From assembly GCA_035763805.1 (NCBI GenBank), contig DASUAL010000125.1, positions 1 through 46,165 on the forward strand: 46,165 nucleotides of DNA. The letters are read 5' to 3'. The notes beneath the pieces are model-generated. The model worked only from the letters and a program-made list of their open reading frames with translations. It was not told where the DNA came from and did not search any database. A program made the position numbers and the translations under genes. How positions within the stretch are numbered: the stretch's first letter is position 1; every line of letters starts with the position of its first letter. The stretch comes from DASUAL01 sp035763805 (GTDB taxonomy: Bacteria > Gemmatimonadota > Gemmatimonadetes > Gemmatimonadales > GWC2-71-9). Positions 22,363 to 30,421 of the stretch are shown piece after piece.

Positions 22363-23474
22363 GGATTCTGCTCGTCAATTGGAACGACCGCGAGAACCTG
22401 CACGCCGGCGGCGCGGAGGTGCACCTGCACGAGCTCTTCGGCAGGCTCGCGCGCCGGGGCCACGAGATCGATCTGGTCACGAGCGGTTGGCCCGGAGGTG
22501 CGCCTGAGACCGAGCTCGACGGGATGCGCGTGCGCCGCATCGGCGGGCGGCACACGTTCGCGCTCCGGGCGCGCGGCGCTGTGCGGCGGCTGCTGCGGGC
22601 GCACCGCTACGACGTCGTGGTCGAGGATATCAACAAGCTGCCGCTCTACCTCACCCAGCTCACCGACCTCCCGTTCTGCGCCATCATCCCGCACCTGTTC
22701 GGCACCACCGCGTTCGCCGAGGCGAGCTGGCCGATTGCGGCGGTCGTGTGGGCGGCCGAGGGATTCATCCCCCGGGCGTACCGCCGGGCGTGGTTCCACG
22801 CGATCTCCGACAGCACCCGCGACGACCTGGTGCGGCGCGGCGTCCCGCGAGAGCGGGTTGAAGTCATTTATCCAGGCGTCGATGTGACGTGGTACTGTCC
22901 GGACGGCGCTACCCCGCGGGCGGCCACCCCCACGTTCTTGTACGTGGGGCGCCTGAAGCGTTATAAAGGAGTGGAAATCGCGCTGCGTGCGCTCGCGCTC
23001 GCTCGGCAGGCCCGTCCCGACTTGGTGCTGGAGATCGCGGGGCAGGGCGACGATCGTGCGCGGCTCGAGCGCTTGGCCTGCGGGCTGGGGCTCGGGGACG
23101 CGGTGCGTTTCCTGGGCTTCGTGCCCGAGGAGGAGAAGCGCCGCCTGCTGCGCCGGGCTTGGGCGGTGGTGTTCCCGAGTTCGAAGGAGGGCTGGGGGAT
23201 TTCGAACGTGGAGGCGGCGGGCTGCGGCACGCCCGCGCTCGCCTCCGACAGTCCGGGCCTCAGGGAGTCGGTTCGGGACGGCGCGACCGGCTTCCTTGTG
23301 CCGCACGGCGCGGCGGATGCGCTTGCCGACCGGATGCTGGTCCTCGCCGCCGATTCGAGCCTGGTGTCCCGGCTCGGGCGGGGTGCGCGCGCCTTCGCCG
23401 AGCAGCTGTCGTGGGACCGGGCCGCCGAGGCCACCGAAGCGCATCTCCACCGCGTCATCGCTCAGGGAGGCTGA
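22359..23474 (+). CDS. GT4-family glycosyltransferase
   Basis: A 371-residue GT-B-fold transferase using a nucleotide-sugar donor. The N-terminal half begins RILLVNWNDRENLHAGGAEV, the usual acceptor-side GGAE motif; the C-terminal half has YVGRLKRYKGVEIALRALAL, LEIAGQGDDRARLERLA, VRFLGFVPEEEKRRLLRRAW and the donor-site block FPSSKEGWGISNVEAAGCGT. It should elongate a cell-surface glycan or glycolipid, but acceptor and sugar are not deducible. It overlaps nusB by four bases and is three bases from hpf. Confidence 0.92.
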   Translation: MRILLVNWNDRENLHAGGAEVHLHELFGRLARRGHEIDLVTSGWPGGAPETELDGMRVRRIGGRHTFALRARGAVRRLLRAHRYDVVVEDINKLPLYLTQLTDLPFCAIIPHLFGTTAFAEASWPIAAVVWAAEGFIPRAYRRAWFHAISDSTRDDLVRRGVPRERVEVIYPGVDVTWYCPDGATPRAATPTFLYVGRLKRYKGVEIALRALALARQARPDLVLEIAGQGDDRARLERLACGLGLGDAVRFLGFVPEEEKRRLLRRAWAVVFPSSKEGWGISNVEAAGCGTPALASDSPGLRESVRDGATGFLVPHGAADALADRMLVLAADSSLVSRLGRGARAFAEQLSWDRAAEATEAHLHRVIAQGG

Positions 23475-23477
23475 CCC

Positions 23478-23804
23478 ATGCGCATCACCATCACCGCACG
23501 GCACTGCGAGATTCCCGACGAGCTCCGGCTCCGGGCGCGGACCCTGCTCGAGCGGCTCCGCAAGGTGGCCACGCGGCCGCATGATGCGCAGGTACTCTTC
23601 AGCGAGGATCACAGCGCCCCGACGGTGGAGGTCCGACTCCACACGGCGCGCGGCGTGGTGCACGTGGGCACGGCCGACGGCACCGACCACCGCTCGGCGC
23701 TCGACCGGGCGGCGGCGAAGGTGCGCCGCCAGCTCGGCAAGGCGGCGCCTAAACGGCGTCGCATGGCCGCGGCCCGACGCGCCCTGGAGCGTCAGCCCAG
23801 ATGA
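23478..23804 (+). CDS. hpf: short ribosome hibernation promoting factor (HPF/RaiA)
   Basis: A 108-residue protein with the RaiA beta-alpha-beta fold: RITITARHCEIPDELRLRAR, then LRKVATRPHDAQVLFSEDH and a second helix SALDRAAAKVRRQLGKA. It lacks the long C-terminal domain of Firmicute HPF, so it is a short form acting on the 30S subunit to stabilise inactive ribosomes. The basic tail (RRRMAAARRALERQ) is short. It overlaps hprK by four bases; hpf-hprK neighbourhoods are common in bacteria with a regulatory PTS. Confidence 0.85.
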   Translation: MRITITARHCEIPDELRLRARTLLERLRKVATRPHDAQVLFSEDHSAPTVEVRLHTARGVVHVGTADGTDHRSALDRAAAKVRRQLGKAAPKRRRMAAARRALERQPR

Positions 23805-24769
23805 CGGGACCGCGGGTGCGCGACCTGCTCGAGCGCAAGGGTGATCCCCTGCAGCTCGAGGCCCTCACGGGGGACGTGGGGCTCGACCGCCTCATCCCGA
23901 CGCCCGAGGCATCCAGCCCGGGGCTCGTGCTCGCGGGTTACACCAAGCGATTTGCTGCGCACCGGATTCACATTCTCGGCGAGACCGAGATCACGTACCT
24001 CGACTCGCTCGGCGCCACCGAGCGTCGCAGGGCGCTCGAGACGTTCTTCCAGTTCGACCTGCCGTGCGTCGTCATCTCGAAGGGTCAGGAGCCGCCCCCC
24101 GAGCTGCTCGATCTCGCCCGAGCGAAAGGCATCCCCGTGATCCGCAGCAAGCTCAAGACGGCGGAATTCTACCGGCGGCTCAAGCCGTTCCTCGACGACG
24201 CCTTCGCGCCCAGCACCACGGTGCACGCGTCGCTCGCCGACGTCTTCGGCGTGGGCTTGCTGTTCCTCGGGCGCTCGGGCATCGGGAAGAGCGAATGCGT
24301 GCTCGACCTGGTCGAGCGCGGCCACCGCCTCGTCGCGGACGACATCGTGCATATCACCCGCAGCGGGAACGACGTGCTCATCGGTCGCGGCCATGAGCTG
24401 GCGCGTCACTACATGGAAATCCGCGGTGTCGGCCTGATCGACATCCGGGCACTGTTCGGCGTTCGCGCCGTACGCCAGCAGAAGCGCATCGAGGTCGTGG
24501 TGCAGCTCGAGGACTGGGACGCGACGCGCGAGTACGATCGCACGGGCATCGACGGCCAGATGACCCAGCTCCTCGACATCACGGTGCCGCTCGTGACCGT
24601 GCCGCTGAACCCGGGGAAGAACCTCACCGTGATTTGCGAGGTGGTTGCGATGAACCACCTGCTGCGCTACAGCGGAGTGGACTCGGCGCGCGCCTTCAAC
24701 GAACGGCTGCTCAAGCGGATGGCGGAGCGACGCGAGCTGCAGGAATATCTCGAGGAAGACTATGAGTGA
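23801..24769 (+). CDS. hprK: HPr kinase/phosphorylase
   Basis: A 322-residue enzyme that phosphorylates and dephosphorylates a serine of HPr. The N-terminal domain (about 1-135) has VISKGQEPPPELLDLARAKG. The kinase domain has the P-loop FLGRSGIGKSECVLDLVERG (about residues 154-173), then LVADDIVHI, and the signature EIRGVGLIDIRALFGVRAV that defines HprK, ending with PGKNLTVICEVVAMNHLL. Its HPr target is encoded 2.3 kb downstream with the serine retained. The gene overlaps hpf by four bases and the EIIA gene by eight. Confidence 0.96.
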   Translation: MTGPRVRDLLERKGDPLQLEALTGDVGLDRLIPTPEASSPGLVLAGYTKRFAAHRIHILGETEITYLDSLGATERRRALETFFQFDLPCVVISKGQEPPPELLDLARAKGIPVIRSKLKTAEFYRRLKPFLDDAFAPSTTVHASLADVFGVGLLFLGRSGIGKSECVLDLVERGHRLVADDIVHITRSGNDVLIGRGHELARHYMEIRGVGLIDIRALFGVRAVRQQKRIEVVVQLEDWDATREYDRTGIDGQMTQLLDITVPLVTVPLNPGKNLTVICEVVAMNHLLRYSGVDSARAFNERLLKRMAERRELQEYLEEDYE

Positions 24770-25142
24770 GCCGCTGCGCGGCGTGATCGTTTCCCACTCG
24801 GCGGTGGCGCAGGCGCTGGTATCGGCGGTCGCGGCCATCACCGGCGTCAGCGACGCGCTCATCCCCGTGTCGAACGACGGCTGCGACGGAGGCGCGCTCG
24901 GGGCGCGGCTCGCGACCGCCATCGGCGACCGGCCCGCGCTGCTGTTCGTCGACCTCCCGGGGGGGTCGTGCCTCACCAGCTCGGTGCGCCTCGCCCGGGG
25001 CAAGACGAACGTGGCCGTCGTCACCGGGGTGAACCTGGCGATGTTGCTGGATTTCGTGTTCCACCGCGACCTGCCGCCGGCGGAGGCCGCGCGCCGCGCG
25101 GCGGAGGCGGGGGCCAGGGCGATCCGCACCCCGGCGGCATGA
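24762..25142 (+). CDS. PTS mannose-family EIIA component
   Basis: A 126-residue stand-alone EIIA-Man domain. It opens RGVIVSHSAVAQALVSAVAA, where the histidine in VSHS is the phosphoacceptor from HPr; LFVDLPGGSCLTSSVRLARG and NVAVVTGVNLAMLLDFVFHR are the other family blocks. It passes phosphate to the adjacent EIIB. It overlaps hprK by eight bases and EIIB by four. The order EIIA-EIIB-EIIC-EIID-HPr-EI makes a self-contained phosphorelay. Confidence 0.92.
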   Translation: MSEPLRGVIVSHSAVAQALVSAVAAITGVSDALIPVSNDGCDGGALGARLATAIGDRPALLFVDLPGGSCLTSSVRLARGKTNVAVVTGVNLAMLLDFVFHRDLPPAEAARRAAEAGARAIRTPAA

Positions 25143-25609
25143 GCATCGTGCTCTACCGGATCGACGACCGCCTCATTCACGGCCAAGTGGTGGTGGGCTG
25201 GGGACAGCCGCTGCGCGCCGGCTTCATCGTGCTGGTGGACGACATGGTGCGCGCGAGCGAGTGGGAGCAGGACCTGTATCGCATGGGCGTCCCCTCGCAC
25301 ATCGAGGTCGTGTTTGCGTCGACGGCCGAGGCCGCCCAGCGGCTCCCGGAGTGGGAGGCGGACCCGCGCACGGGCATCGTGCTGGCGGGAACCATCAGCA
25401 CGATGGCAGCGCTCTGCGCCGATCATCGCGTGAAGCGGATCAATGTTGGAGGCCTCCATCACCAGCCCGGCCGCTCGGAGCGGCTGCGCTACGTCTATCT
25501 GAGCGACAGCGAGGCCGAGCAGCTCCGGCAGCTCGCGGCGCGGGGAATCGAGATCACCGCCCAGGACGTGCCAACAGCGCCGGCGGTGCCACTCACAGAG
25601 TTCACGTGA
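25139..25609 (+). CDS. PTS mannose/fructose/sorbose-family EIIB component
   Basis: A 156-residue EIIB of the mannose family. It begins IVLYRIDDRLIHGQVVVGWG; the histidine in RLIHGQV accepts phosphate from EIIA. RINVGGLHHQPGRSERLRYV is the second conserved block and VYLSDSEAEQLRQLAARGIE the end helix. It would phosphorylate the transported sugar with EIIC/EIID. The ATG overlaps the EIIA stop and the stop overlaps the EIIC GTG. Confidence 0.94.
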   Translation: MSIVLYRIDDRLIHGQVVVGWGQPLRAGFIVLVDDMVRASEWEQDLYRMGVPSHIEVVFASTAEAAQRLPEWEADPRTGIVLAGTISTMAALCADHRVKRINVGGLHHQPGRSERLRYVYLSDSEAEQLRQLAARGIEITAQDVPTAPAVPLTEFT

Positions 25610-26283
25610 GTCTCGAGCTCCAGCTGCTGCTCCTCGTTTGGGGGACCCTCGTGGGGCTCGATCTCGTGAGCGTCCCGCAGATGATGATCGCGCGCCCCAT
25701 CGTCGCGGGGCCGATTGCCGGCGCTATGCTCGGAGACATCACAACGGGGCTCCAGCTGGGCGTGCTGTTCGAGCTGTTCCAGTACGACGTCCTGCCGGTC
25801 GGCGCGGCGCGGTACCCGGAGTATGGTCCGGCGACGGTGGCTGCCGTCGGCGCGGCCCACGCAGCTCCGGGGACGCTGGGGGTCGGCATCGGGGCGGTCG
25901 TGGGGCTCGTGACCGCGCTCGTGGGCGGGAGCAGCATGCACCTCTGGCGGCGTATGAACGCCCGCTCGGTGCACGGCGCCCAGACGGAGCTCGAGGCGGG
26001 CGATACGCGCACGCTCGTCCGTCTGCACGTGCTGGGCATCGCGCGCGATGCCCTGCGCGCCGCGGTCGTGACCGCAGTCGGGTTGGTGCTGGCGCAGCTC
26101 GCCCGGGCGTTCCTCGCGGGCCAGCTCACGGTGCGCGGGGTGACGTTGCTCGGGGTCACCGCCGTCGCCGCCGCCCTCGCCGCGGGGACGGCGGGGACGC
26201 TGCGCGTCGTGGGCCGGGGCGCGACGCTGCGCTGGTTCGCCGCCGGCGTGATCGGTGGCACGCTGCTGGCTTGGCTGCGGTGA
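25606..26283 (+). CDS. PTS mannose-family EIIC transporter component
   Basis: A 225-residue integral membrane protein with about six hydrophobic segments. It carries VSVPQMMIARPIVAGPIAGA, GDITTGLQLGVLFELFQYDV and LPVGAARYPEYGPATVAAVG, all characteristic of mannose-family EIIC subunits. It is slightly shorter than the usual 240-270 residues, as in other PTS loci outside Firmicutes and enterics. It forms the sugar channel with EIID. The substrate cannot be read from the sequence. Overlaps of four bases on both sides. Confidence 0.9.
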   Translation: MSLELQLLLLVWGTLVGLDLVSVPQMMIARPIVAGPIAGAMLGDITTGLQLGVLFELFQYDVLPVGAARYPEYGPATVAAVGAAHAAPGTLGVGIGAVVGLVTALVGGSSMHLWRRMNARSVHGAQTELEAGDTRTLVRLHVLGIARDALRAAVVTAVGLVLAQLARAFLAGQLTVRGVTLLGVTAVAAALAAGTAGTLRVVGRGATLRWFAAGVIGGTLLAWLR

Positions 26284-27059
26284 AGCGCGCCGCCCGCTCC
26301 GACCGCCCCGCCCGTCTCCCCGGCCCGTCGCTGGGCCGGAGCCTGCTGCGGCTGTTCACGGTGCAGGGCTCGTGGAACTACGAGCGCATGCAGGGGATCG
26401 GCATGGGCGTGGCGGAGGAGCCGCTGCTCCGCGACCTTCAGGCGACGGAGAACGGCGCGGCTTACCGGGCGGCGGTGGCGCGGGGCGCACACTTTTTCAA
26501 CGCGCACCCCTACCTCTGCGGGCTGGCGGTCGGTGCCGCCGCCCGCGCCGAGCACGAAGGCGCTACCGCGGAACAGGTCGAGCGGCTGCGCACCGCTCTG
26601 TGCGGTCCCCTCGGCTCACTGGGCGACCGGCTGGTCTGGGTGGGGTGGCTGCCCCTCACGTCGGGGCTCGCGCTGATCGGCGTGGCGCTCGGGCTCGGCC
26701 TGGGTGCGGTCTTGGGCTTCTTGGTCGTCTACAACGCCGGGCACGTGGCGCTCCGCTGGTGGGCGTTGCGCGCGGGGTGGGCGCACGGCGTGCGCGTGGC
26801 GGCGGCGCTGCACGAGCCGTTGCTGCGGCGTGCCTCGGCGTGGAGCGGCCCGGGGATGGCGCTGGCCGTGGGTGCGGCGCTGCCGCTCGCGGCCGCCTAC
26901 CTCGGCGGGGCGTTCACCGGGTGGGCGCGCGGGGTGCTCGTCGCCGCGACCATCGCCGGCTTCGCCCTGCTCTGGTGGCGGCGCGGCAAGCTCACGGGCC
27001 TGCGGTTCGGCCTCGCGTTGCTCGCGGCCGCCGCGGTCGCCGGGTGGGTATGGCGATGA
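26280..27059 (+). CDS. PTS mannose-family EIID transporter component
   Basis: A 259-residue EIID. The N-terminal cytoplasmic half has LLRLFTVQGSWNYERMQGIG, then HFFNAHPYLCGLAVGAAARA and LGDRLVWVGWLPLTSGLAL. These match the conserved S-x-N-Y-E-R-x-Q-x-x-G and F-F-N-T-H-P motifs of the family (here NAHP). Several membrane helices follow to the C-terminus. It completes the membrane permease with EIIC. It overlaps EIIC by four bases and HPr by ten. Confidence 0.92.
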   Translation: MKRAARSDRPARLPGPSLGRSLLRLFTVQGSWNYERMQGIGMGVAEEPLLRDLQATENGAAYRAAVARGAHFFNAHPYLCGLAVGAAARAEHEGATAEQVERLRTALCGPLGSLGDRLVWVGWLPLTSGLALIGVALGLGLGAVLGFLVVYNAGHVALRWWALRAGWAHGVRVAAALHEPLLRRASAWSGPGMALAVGAALPLAAAYLGGAFTGWARGVLVAATIAGFALLWWRRGKLTGLRFGLALLAAAAVAGWVWR

Positions 27060-27376
27060 TCGAGCGGGACGCGAAGATCGTCAACCCGCTCGGGATGCAC
27101 GCCCGCCCCGCCGCGGAGTTCGTCAAGGTGGCGAGCCGCTTCAAGTCGAGCGTCCAGGTGTGCAAGGACGATCTCGCGGTGAACGGCAAGAGCATCATGG
27201 GCGTGATGATGCTCGCCGCCGAGTGCGGCTCGTCCCTGACCATCAAGACAGACGGGGAGGACGCGCAAGCGGCGATGGACGCGCTGCTCGCGCTCGTGGC
27301 CGACGGATTCCACGAAATGCATCTGACGGCGGACATGAAGGCGGTGGAGGAACGGGAGCGGCAAGGAGAGGAATGA
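27050..27376 (+). CDS. ptsH: phosphocarrier protein HPr
   Basis: A 108-residue HPr. IVNPLGMHARPAAEFVKVAS holds the catalytic histidine (residue 17 here), phosphorylated by EI; NGKSIMGVMMLAAECGSSL holds the regulatory serine (residue 48) that HprK targets, with the SIMGVM motif intact. The C-terminus runs about 20 residues past the usual end in a charged helix (ADMKAVEERERQGEE). ATG 27050 is used; ATG 27056 is an alternative. Coupled to ptsI by a four-base overlap. Confidence 0.95.
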   Translation: MAMIERDAKIVNPLGMHARPAAEFVKVASRFKSSVQVCKDDLAVNGKSIMGVMMLAAECGSSLTIKTDGEDAQAAMDALLALVADGFHEMHLTADMKAVEERERQGEE

Positions 27377-29175
27377 GCGATCGCTTGCTCAAGGGCATCG
27401 GCGTGTCCGCCGGGATCGCCATCGGTCCCGCGGTCGTGGTGCGCTGGACCCTGCCTGAGGTCCCGCACCGGGTCGTGCAGCGCTCCCAGGTGGAGAAAGA
27501 GGTGCGCCGGCTCCGCGCCGCCGTCCGGGACGTGAAGCGCCATATCGAGGCGCTGAAGGCGAAGGCCGAGGACCGCGCCGGTGTGGACGAGGCGCGCATC
27601 TTTGACGCCCACATCCTGATGCTCGAGGATAAGGAGTTCCTGTCGAGCGTCGCAGACCTGATCCGGGAGAACCGCCTCGCCGCCGAGAAGGCCTTCGAGT
27701 TCAAGGCGCTCGAGCTGCGCGACATGTGGGCCGCGACCGGCAGTCCACGCCTCAAAGACCGGCTGGTCGACCTCTCGGGTGTGGCGATTCGCGTGATCGA
27801 GCACCTGATGCACCGCCGCTCGGATGAGTTGTGGGAGGGGATCACCCAGCCCTCGGTCGTGGTGGCGACGGAGCTGGCGCCCGGGCTCACAGTGCAACTC
27901 GACCGCGAGCACGTCGTCGGACTCGTGAGCGAGGAGGGGACGCGGACGTCGCACGCGGCCATCCTCGCCCACTCGATCGGCATCCCCGCGGTGTTCGGGG
28001 TGTCCGGCGCGATGGAGCGCATCGGGCAGGGCACGATGCTCGTCATGGACGGGACTCGCGGGACGGTGCTGCTCAATCCCACGCCGCATGAGATCGCCGA
28101 GGCGAAGGCCCGCGAGCTGCGGCGGCGCGAGCTGGCGGCCCAGCTCGAGCAGGTGGTCGAGCGTCCCGCCGTCACGACCGACGGCGTGCGGATCGTGCTG
28201 CGCGGCAACGTCGATCTGCCCGACGAGATCGAGCCGGCCCGAGAGCACGGGGCCGAAGGTGTCGGGCTGCTGCGCACGGAATTCCTGATCACGGGCCAAA
28301 CGGCGCTGCCGAGCGAGGACGAGCAGACGGAGTACTTCCGGCGGGTGGGCGAGGCGTTCCGCGGCCATCCCGTGGTCGTGCGGACCTACGACCTGGGCGG
28401 CGACAAGCTGCCGACGCCGTTCCGCGCGGTGTCCGAGGCGAACCCGCAGCTCGGCTGGCGGGCCATCCGGGTCTGCCTCGACCGACCCGACATCTTCCGC
28501 ACCCAGATCCGAGCCGTGCTGCGCGCTGCGGCGCACGCGGAGATCCACCTCATGATCCCGCTCGTTACCCGGCTCGACGAGGTGGACCGCACCCGCGCGA
28601 TCGTGGTCGAGGAAGCGGCGAATCTCGCTCGCGCGGGCGTGCAGAGCGCGGCCTCGCTGCCGGTGGGTGTGATGGTCGAGACGCCCGCCGCAGCGGTGCT
28701 CGCCGACCGGCTCGCGGCCGTCAGCGACTTCCTGAGCGTCGGGACGAACGACCTCACACAGTACACGCTGGTCGTGGACCGCGGCAACGCGCGGCTCGCG
28801 GATCGTTTCAACCCGCACGACCCCAGCGTGCTGCGGCTCCTCAAGATGGTGGCGGACGCGGCGCGCGCGGCGGGGAAGCCCGCGAGCGTCTGCGGCGAGA
28901 TGGCGTCCGAGCCGCTCTCGGCATTCCTGCTCATCGGACTCGGTTACGAGACGCTCTCGGTCGCGCCGCCCGCGCTGCCACTCGTGAAGTGGACGGTGCG
29001 GCAGGTGAGCGCCGCGCAGGCGCGCGCCGCCGCCGAGCAAGCGCTCGCCGCCCGCACGGCCGACGACGTGCTCGACCAGCTCCGGCTCGCGCTCGCCGAA
29101 GCGGTGGATCTCAAGCTGCTCGACCCCGACGCCCGGTTGCCCGCGGGGCGGCGCTCCGCTACTTTGAACGTCTAA
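27373..29175 (+). CDS. ptsI: phosphoenolpyruvate-protein phosphotransferase (EI)
   Basis: A 600-residue EI that takes phosphate from PEP and passes it to HPr. Family blocks: LLKGIGVSAGIAIGPAVVV at the start, the HPr-binding helical domain, the active-site loop EEGTRTSHAAILAHSIGIPA with the phospho-His near residue 194, the PEP-binding GLLRTEFLITGQTALPSEDE and VVRTYDLGGDKLPTPF, then FLSVGTNDLTQYTLVVDRGN, and CGEMAS with the catalytic Cys. All sites are intact, so it is a working general PTS enzyme. Confidence 0.97.
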   Translation: MSDRLLKGIGVSAGIAIGPAVVVRWTLPEVPHRVVQRSQVEKEVRRLRAAVRDVKRHIEALKAKAEDRAGVDEARIFDAHILMLEDKEFLSSVADLIRENRLAAEKAFEFKALELRDMWAATGSPRLKDRLVDLSGVAIRVIEHLMHRRSDELWEGITQPSVVVATELAPGLTVQLDREHVVGLVSEEGTRTSHAAILAHSIGIPAVFGVSGAMERIGQGTMLVMDGTRGTVLLNPTPHEIAEAKARELRRRELAAQLEQVVERPAVTTDGVRIVLRGNVDLPDEIEPAREHGAEGVGLLRTEFLITGQTALPSEDEQTEYFRRVGEAFRGHPVVVRTYDLGGDKLPTPFRAVSEANPQLGWRAIRVCLDRPDIFRTQIRAVLRAAAHAEIHLMIPLVTRLDEVDRTRAIVVEEAANLARAGVQSAASLPVGVMVETPAAAVLADRLAAVSDFLSVGTNDLTQYTLVVDRGNARLADRFNPHDPSVLRLLKMVADAARAAGKPASVCGEMASEPLSAFLLIGLGYETLSVAPPALPLVKWTVRQVSAAQARAAAEQALAARTADDVLDQLRLALAEAVDLKLLDPDARLPAGRRSATLNV

Positions 29176-29194
29176 ATCTCGATCGGACCATAAG

Positions 29195-30421
29195 ATGCCC
29201 GCGCAGCGCCACGTGTTCACCTCCGAGTCAGTGACGGAAGGCCATCCCGACAAGATCGCCGATCAGATTTCCGATTCGGTGCTCGACGCGATCATCGCGA
29301 AGGACCCCTCCGCCCGCGTGGCCTGCGAGACCCTCGTAACGACCGGCATGGCGGTCGTGGCGGGCGAGATTACGACCACCACCTATGTCCACATCCCGGA
29401 CATCGTGCGGGGAACCATCAGCGCGATCGGCTACACCGACGCGAGCTTCGGATTCGACGCGCAGACGTGCGCGATCCTCACGACCATCGACCGCCAGTCG
29501 GGCGACATCGCGATGGGCGTGGATCGCGGTGGCGCGGGGGATCAGGGCATGATGTTCGGCTACGCGTCCGACGAGACGCCACAGCTGATGCCGCTCCCCA
29601 TCGTCCTCGCCCACCGGCTCGCGGAGCGGCTCGCCACGGTGCGCAAGGCCGGGGACCTACCGTGGCTGCGACCCGATGGAAAGACCCAGGTGAGCGTCGT
29701 CTACGAGGGCGCGCGCCCGGTGGGCATCACCAAGCTGGTCGTCTCCACGCAACACTCCGACAAGATCGACAACACCGAGCTGCGCGAGGGCGTCATCGCC
29801 CTCGTGGTGCGGCCGGTGCTCGCGGATGCCGGCTTCGAGGTGCCGGACAAGAACATCCTGATCAACCCCACCGGTCGCTTCGTGGTGGGCGGGCCGCAGG
29901 GCGACGCCGGGCTCACCGGCCGCAAGATCATCGTGGACACCTACGGCGGCATGGCGCGCCACGGCGGCGGTGCCTTCAGCGGCAAGGACCCCTCGAAGGT
30001 GGACCGCTCCGCGTCCTACGCGATGCGCTGGGTGGCAAAGAACATCGTGGCGGCCAAGCTCGCCCGGCGGTGCGAGGCCCAGGTGGCCTACGCGATCGGC
30101 GTCGCCGAGCCCGTCTCGGTGATGATCGACACCTTCCGCACCGGCGTCGTCCCCGACGAAGCGCTCGAGGATGCCGTGCGCGAGGTGTTCGACTTGACGC
30201 CCAACGGCATCATCCAGGCGCTGAACCTCCGGAACCCCGTGTACCGCCCGACGGCGGCGTACGGTCACTTCGGCCGTGCACCCGAGAAGCGGCGGTTCGT
30301 GGACAAGGACGTAGACAGGGAAGTCGAGCTGTTCACCTGGGAGCAGGCGACCCGCGTCGAGGACCTGCGGCTTGCCGTGCAGCGCTCCCAGCACTACGCC
30401 TCGAGGAAAGTGACCGCATGA
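29195..30421 (+). CDS. metK: S-adenosylmethionine synthetase
   Basis: A 408-residue enzyme making SAM from methionine and ATP. Motifs in order: FTSESVTEGHPDKIADQISD, the GAGDQGMMFGYASDET hexapeptide region, NPTGRFVVGGPQGDAGLTGR and GGGAFSGKDPSKVDRSASYA. These include the ATP P-loop-like GGGAFSGKD and the methionine-site residues. It follows ptsI by 19 bases with no SAM riboswitch in that gap. Its stop overlaps ahcY by four bases, pairing SAM synthesis with recycling of its product. Confidence 0.98.
   Translation: MPAQRHVFTSESVTEGHPDKIADQISDSVLDAIIAKDPSARVACETLVTTGMAVVAGEITTTTYVHIPDIVRGTISAIGYTDASFGFDAQTCAILTTIDRQSGDIAMGVDRGGAGDQGMMFGYASDETPQLMPLPIVLAHRLAERLATVRKAGDLPWLRPDGKTQVSVVYEGARPVGITKLVVSTQHSDKIDNTELREGVIALVVRPVLADAGFEVPDKNILINPTGRFVVGGPQGDAGLTGRKIIVDTYGGMARHGGGAFSGKDPSKVDRSASYAMRWVAKNIVAAKLARRCEAQVAYAIGVAEPVSVMIDTFRTGVVPDEALEDAVREVFDLTPNGIIQALNLRNPVYRPTAAYGHFGRAPEKRRFVDKDVDREVELFTWEQATRVEDLRLAVQRSQHYASRKVTA

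Noticed and set aside
29176..29194. SAM riboswitch before metK
   Set aside because: Only 19 bases separate ptsI and metK.
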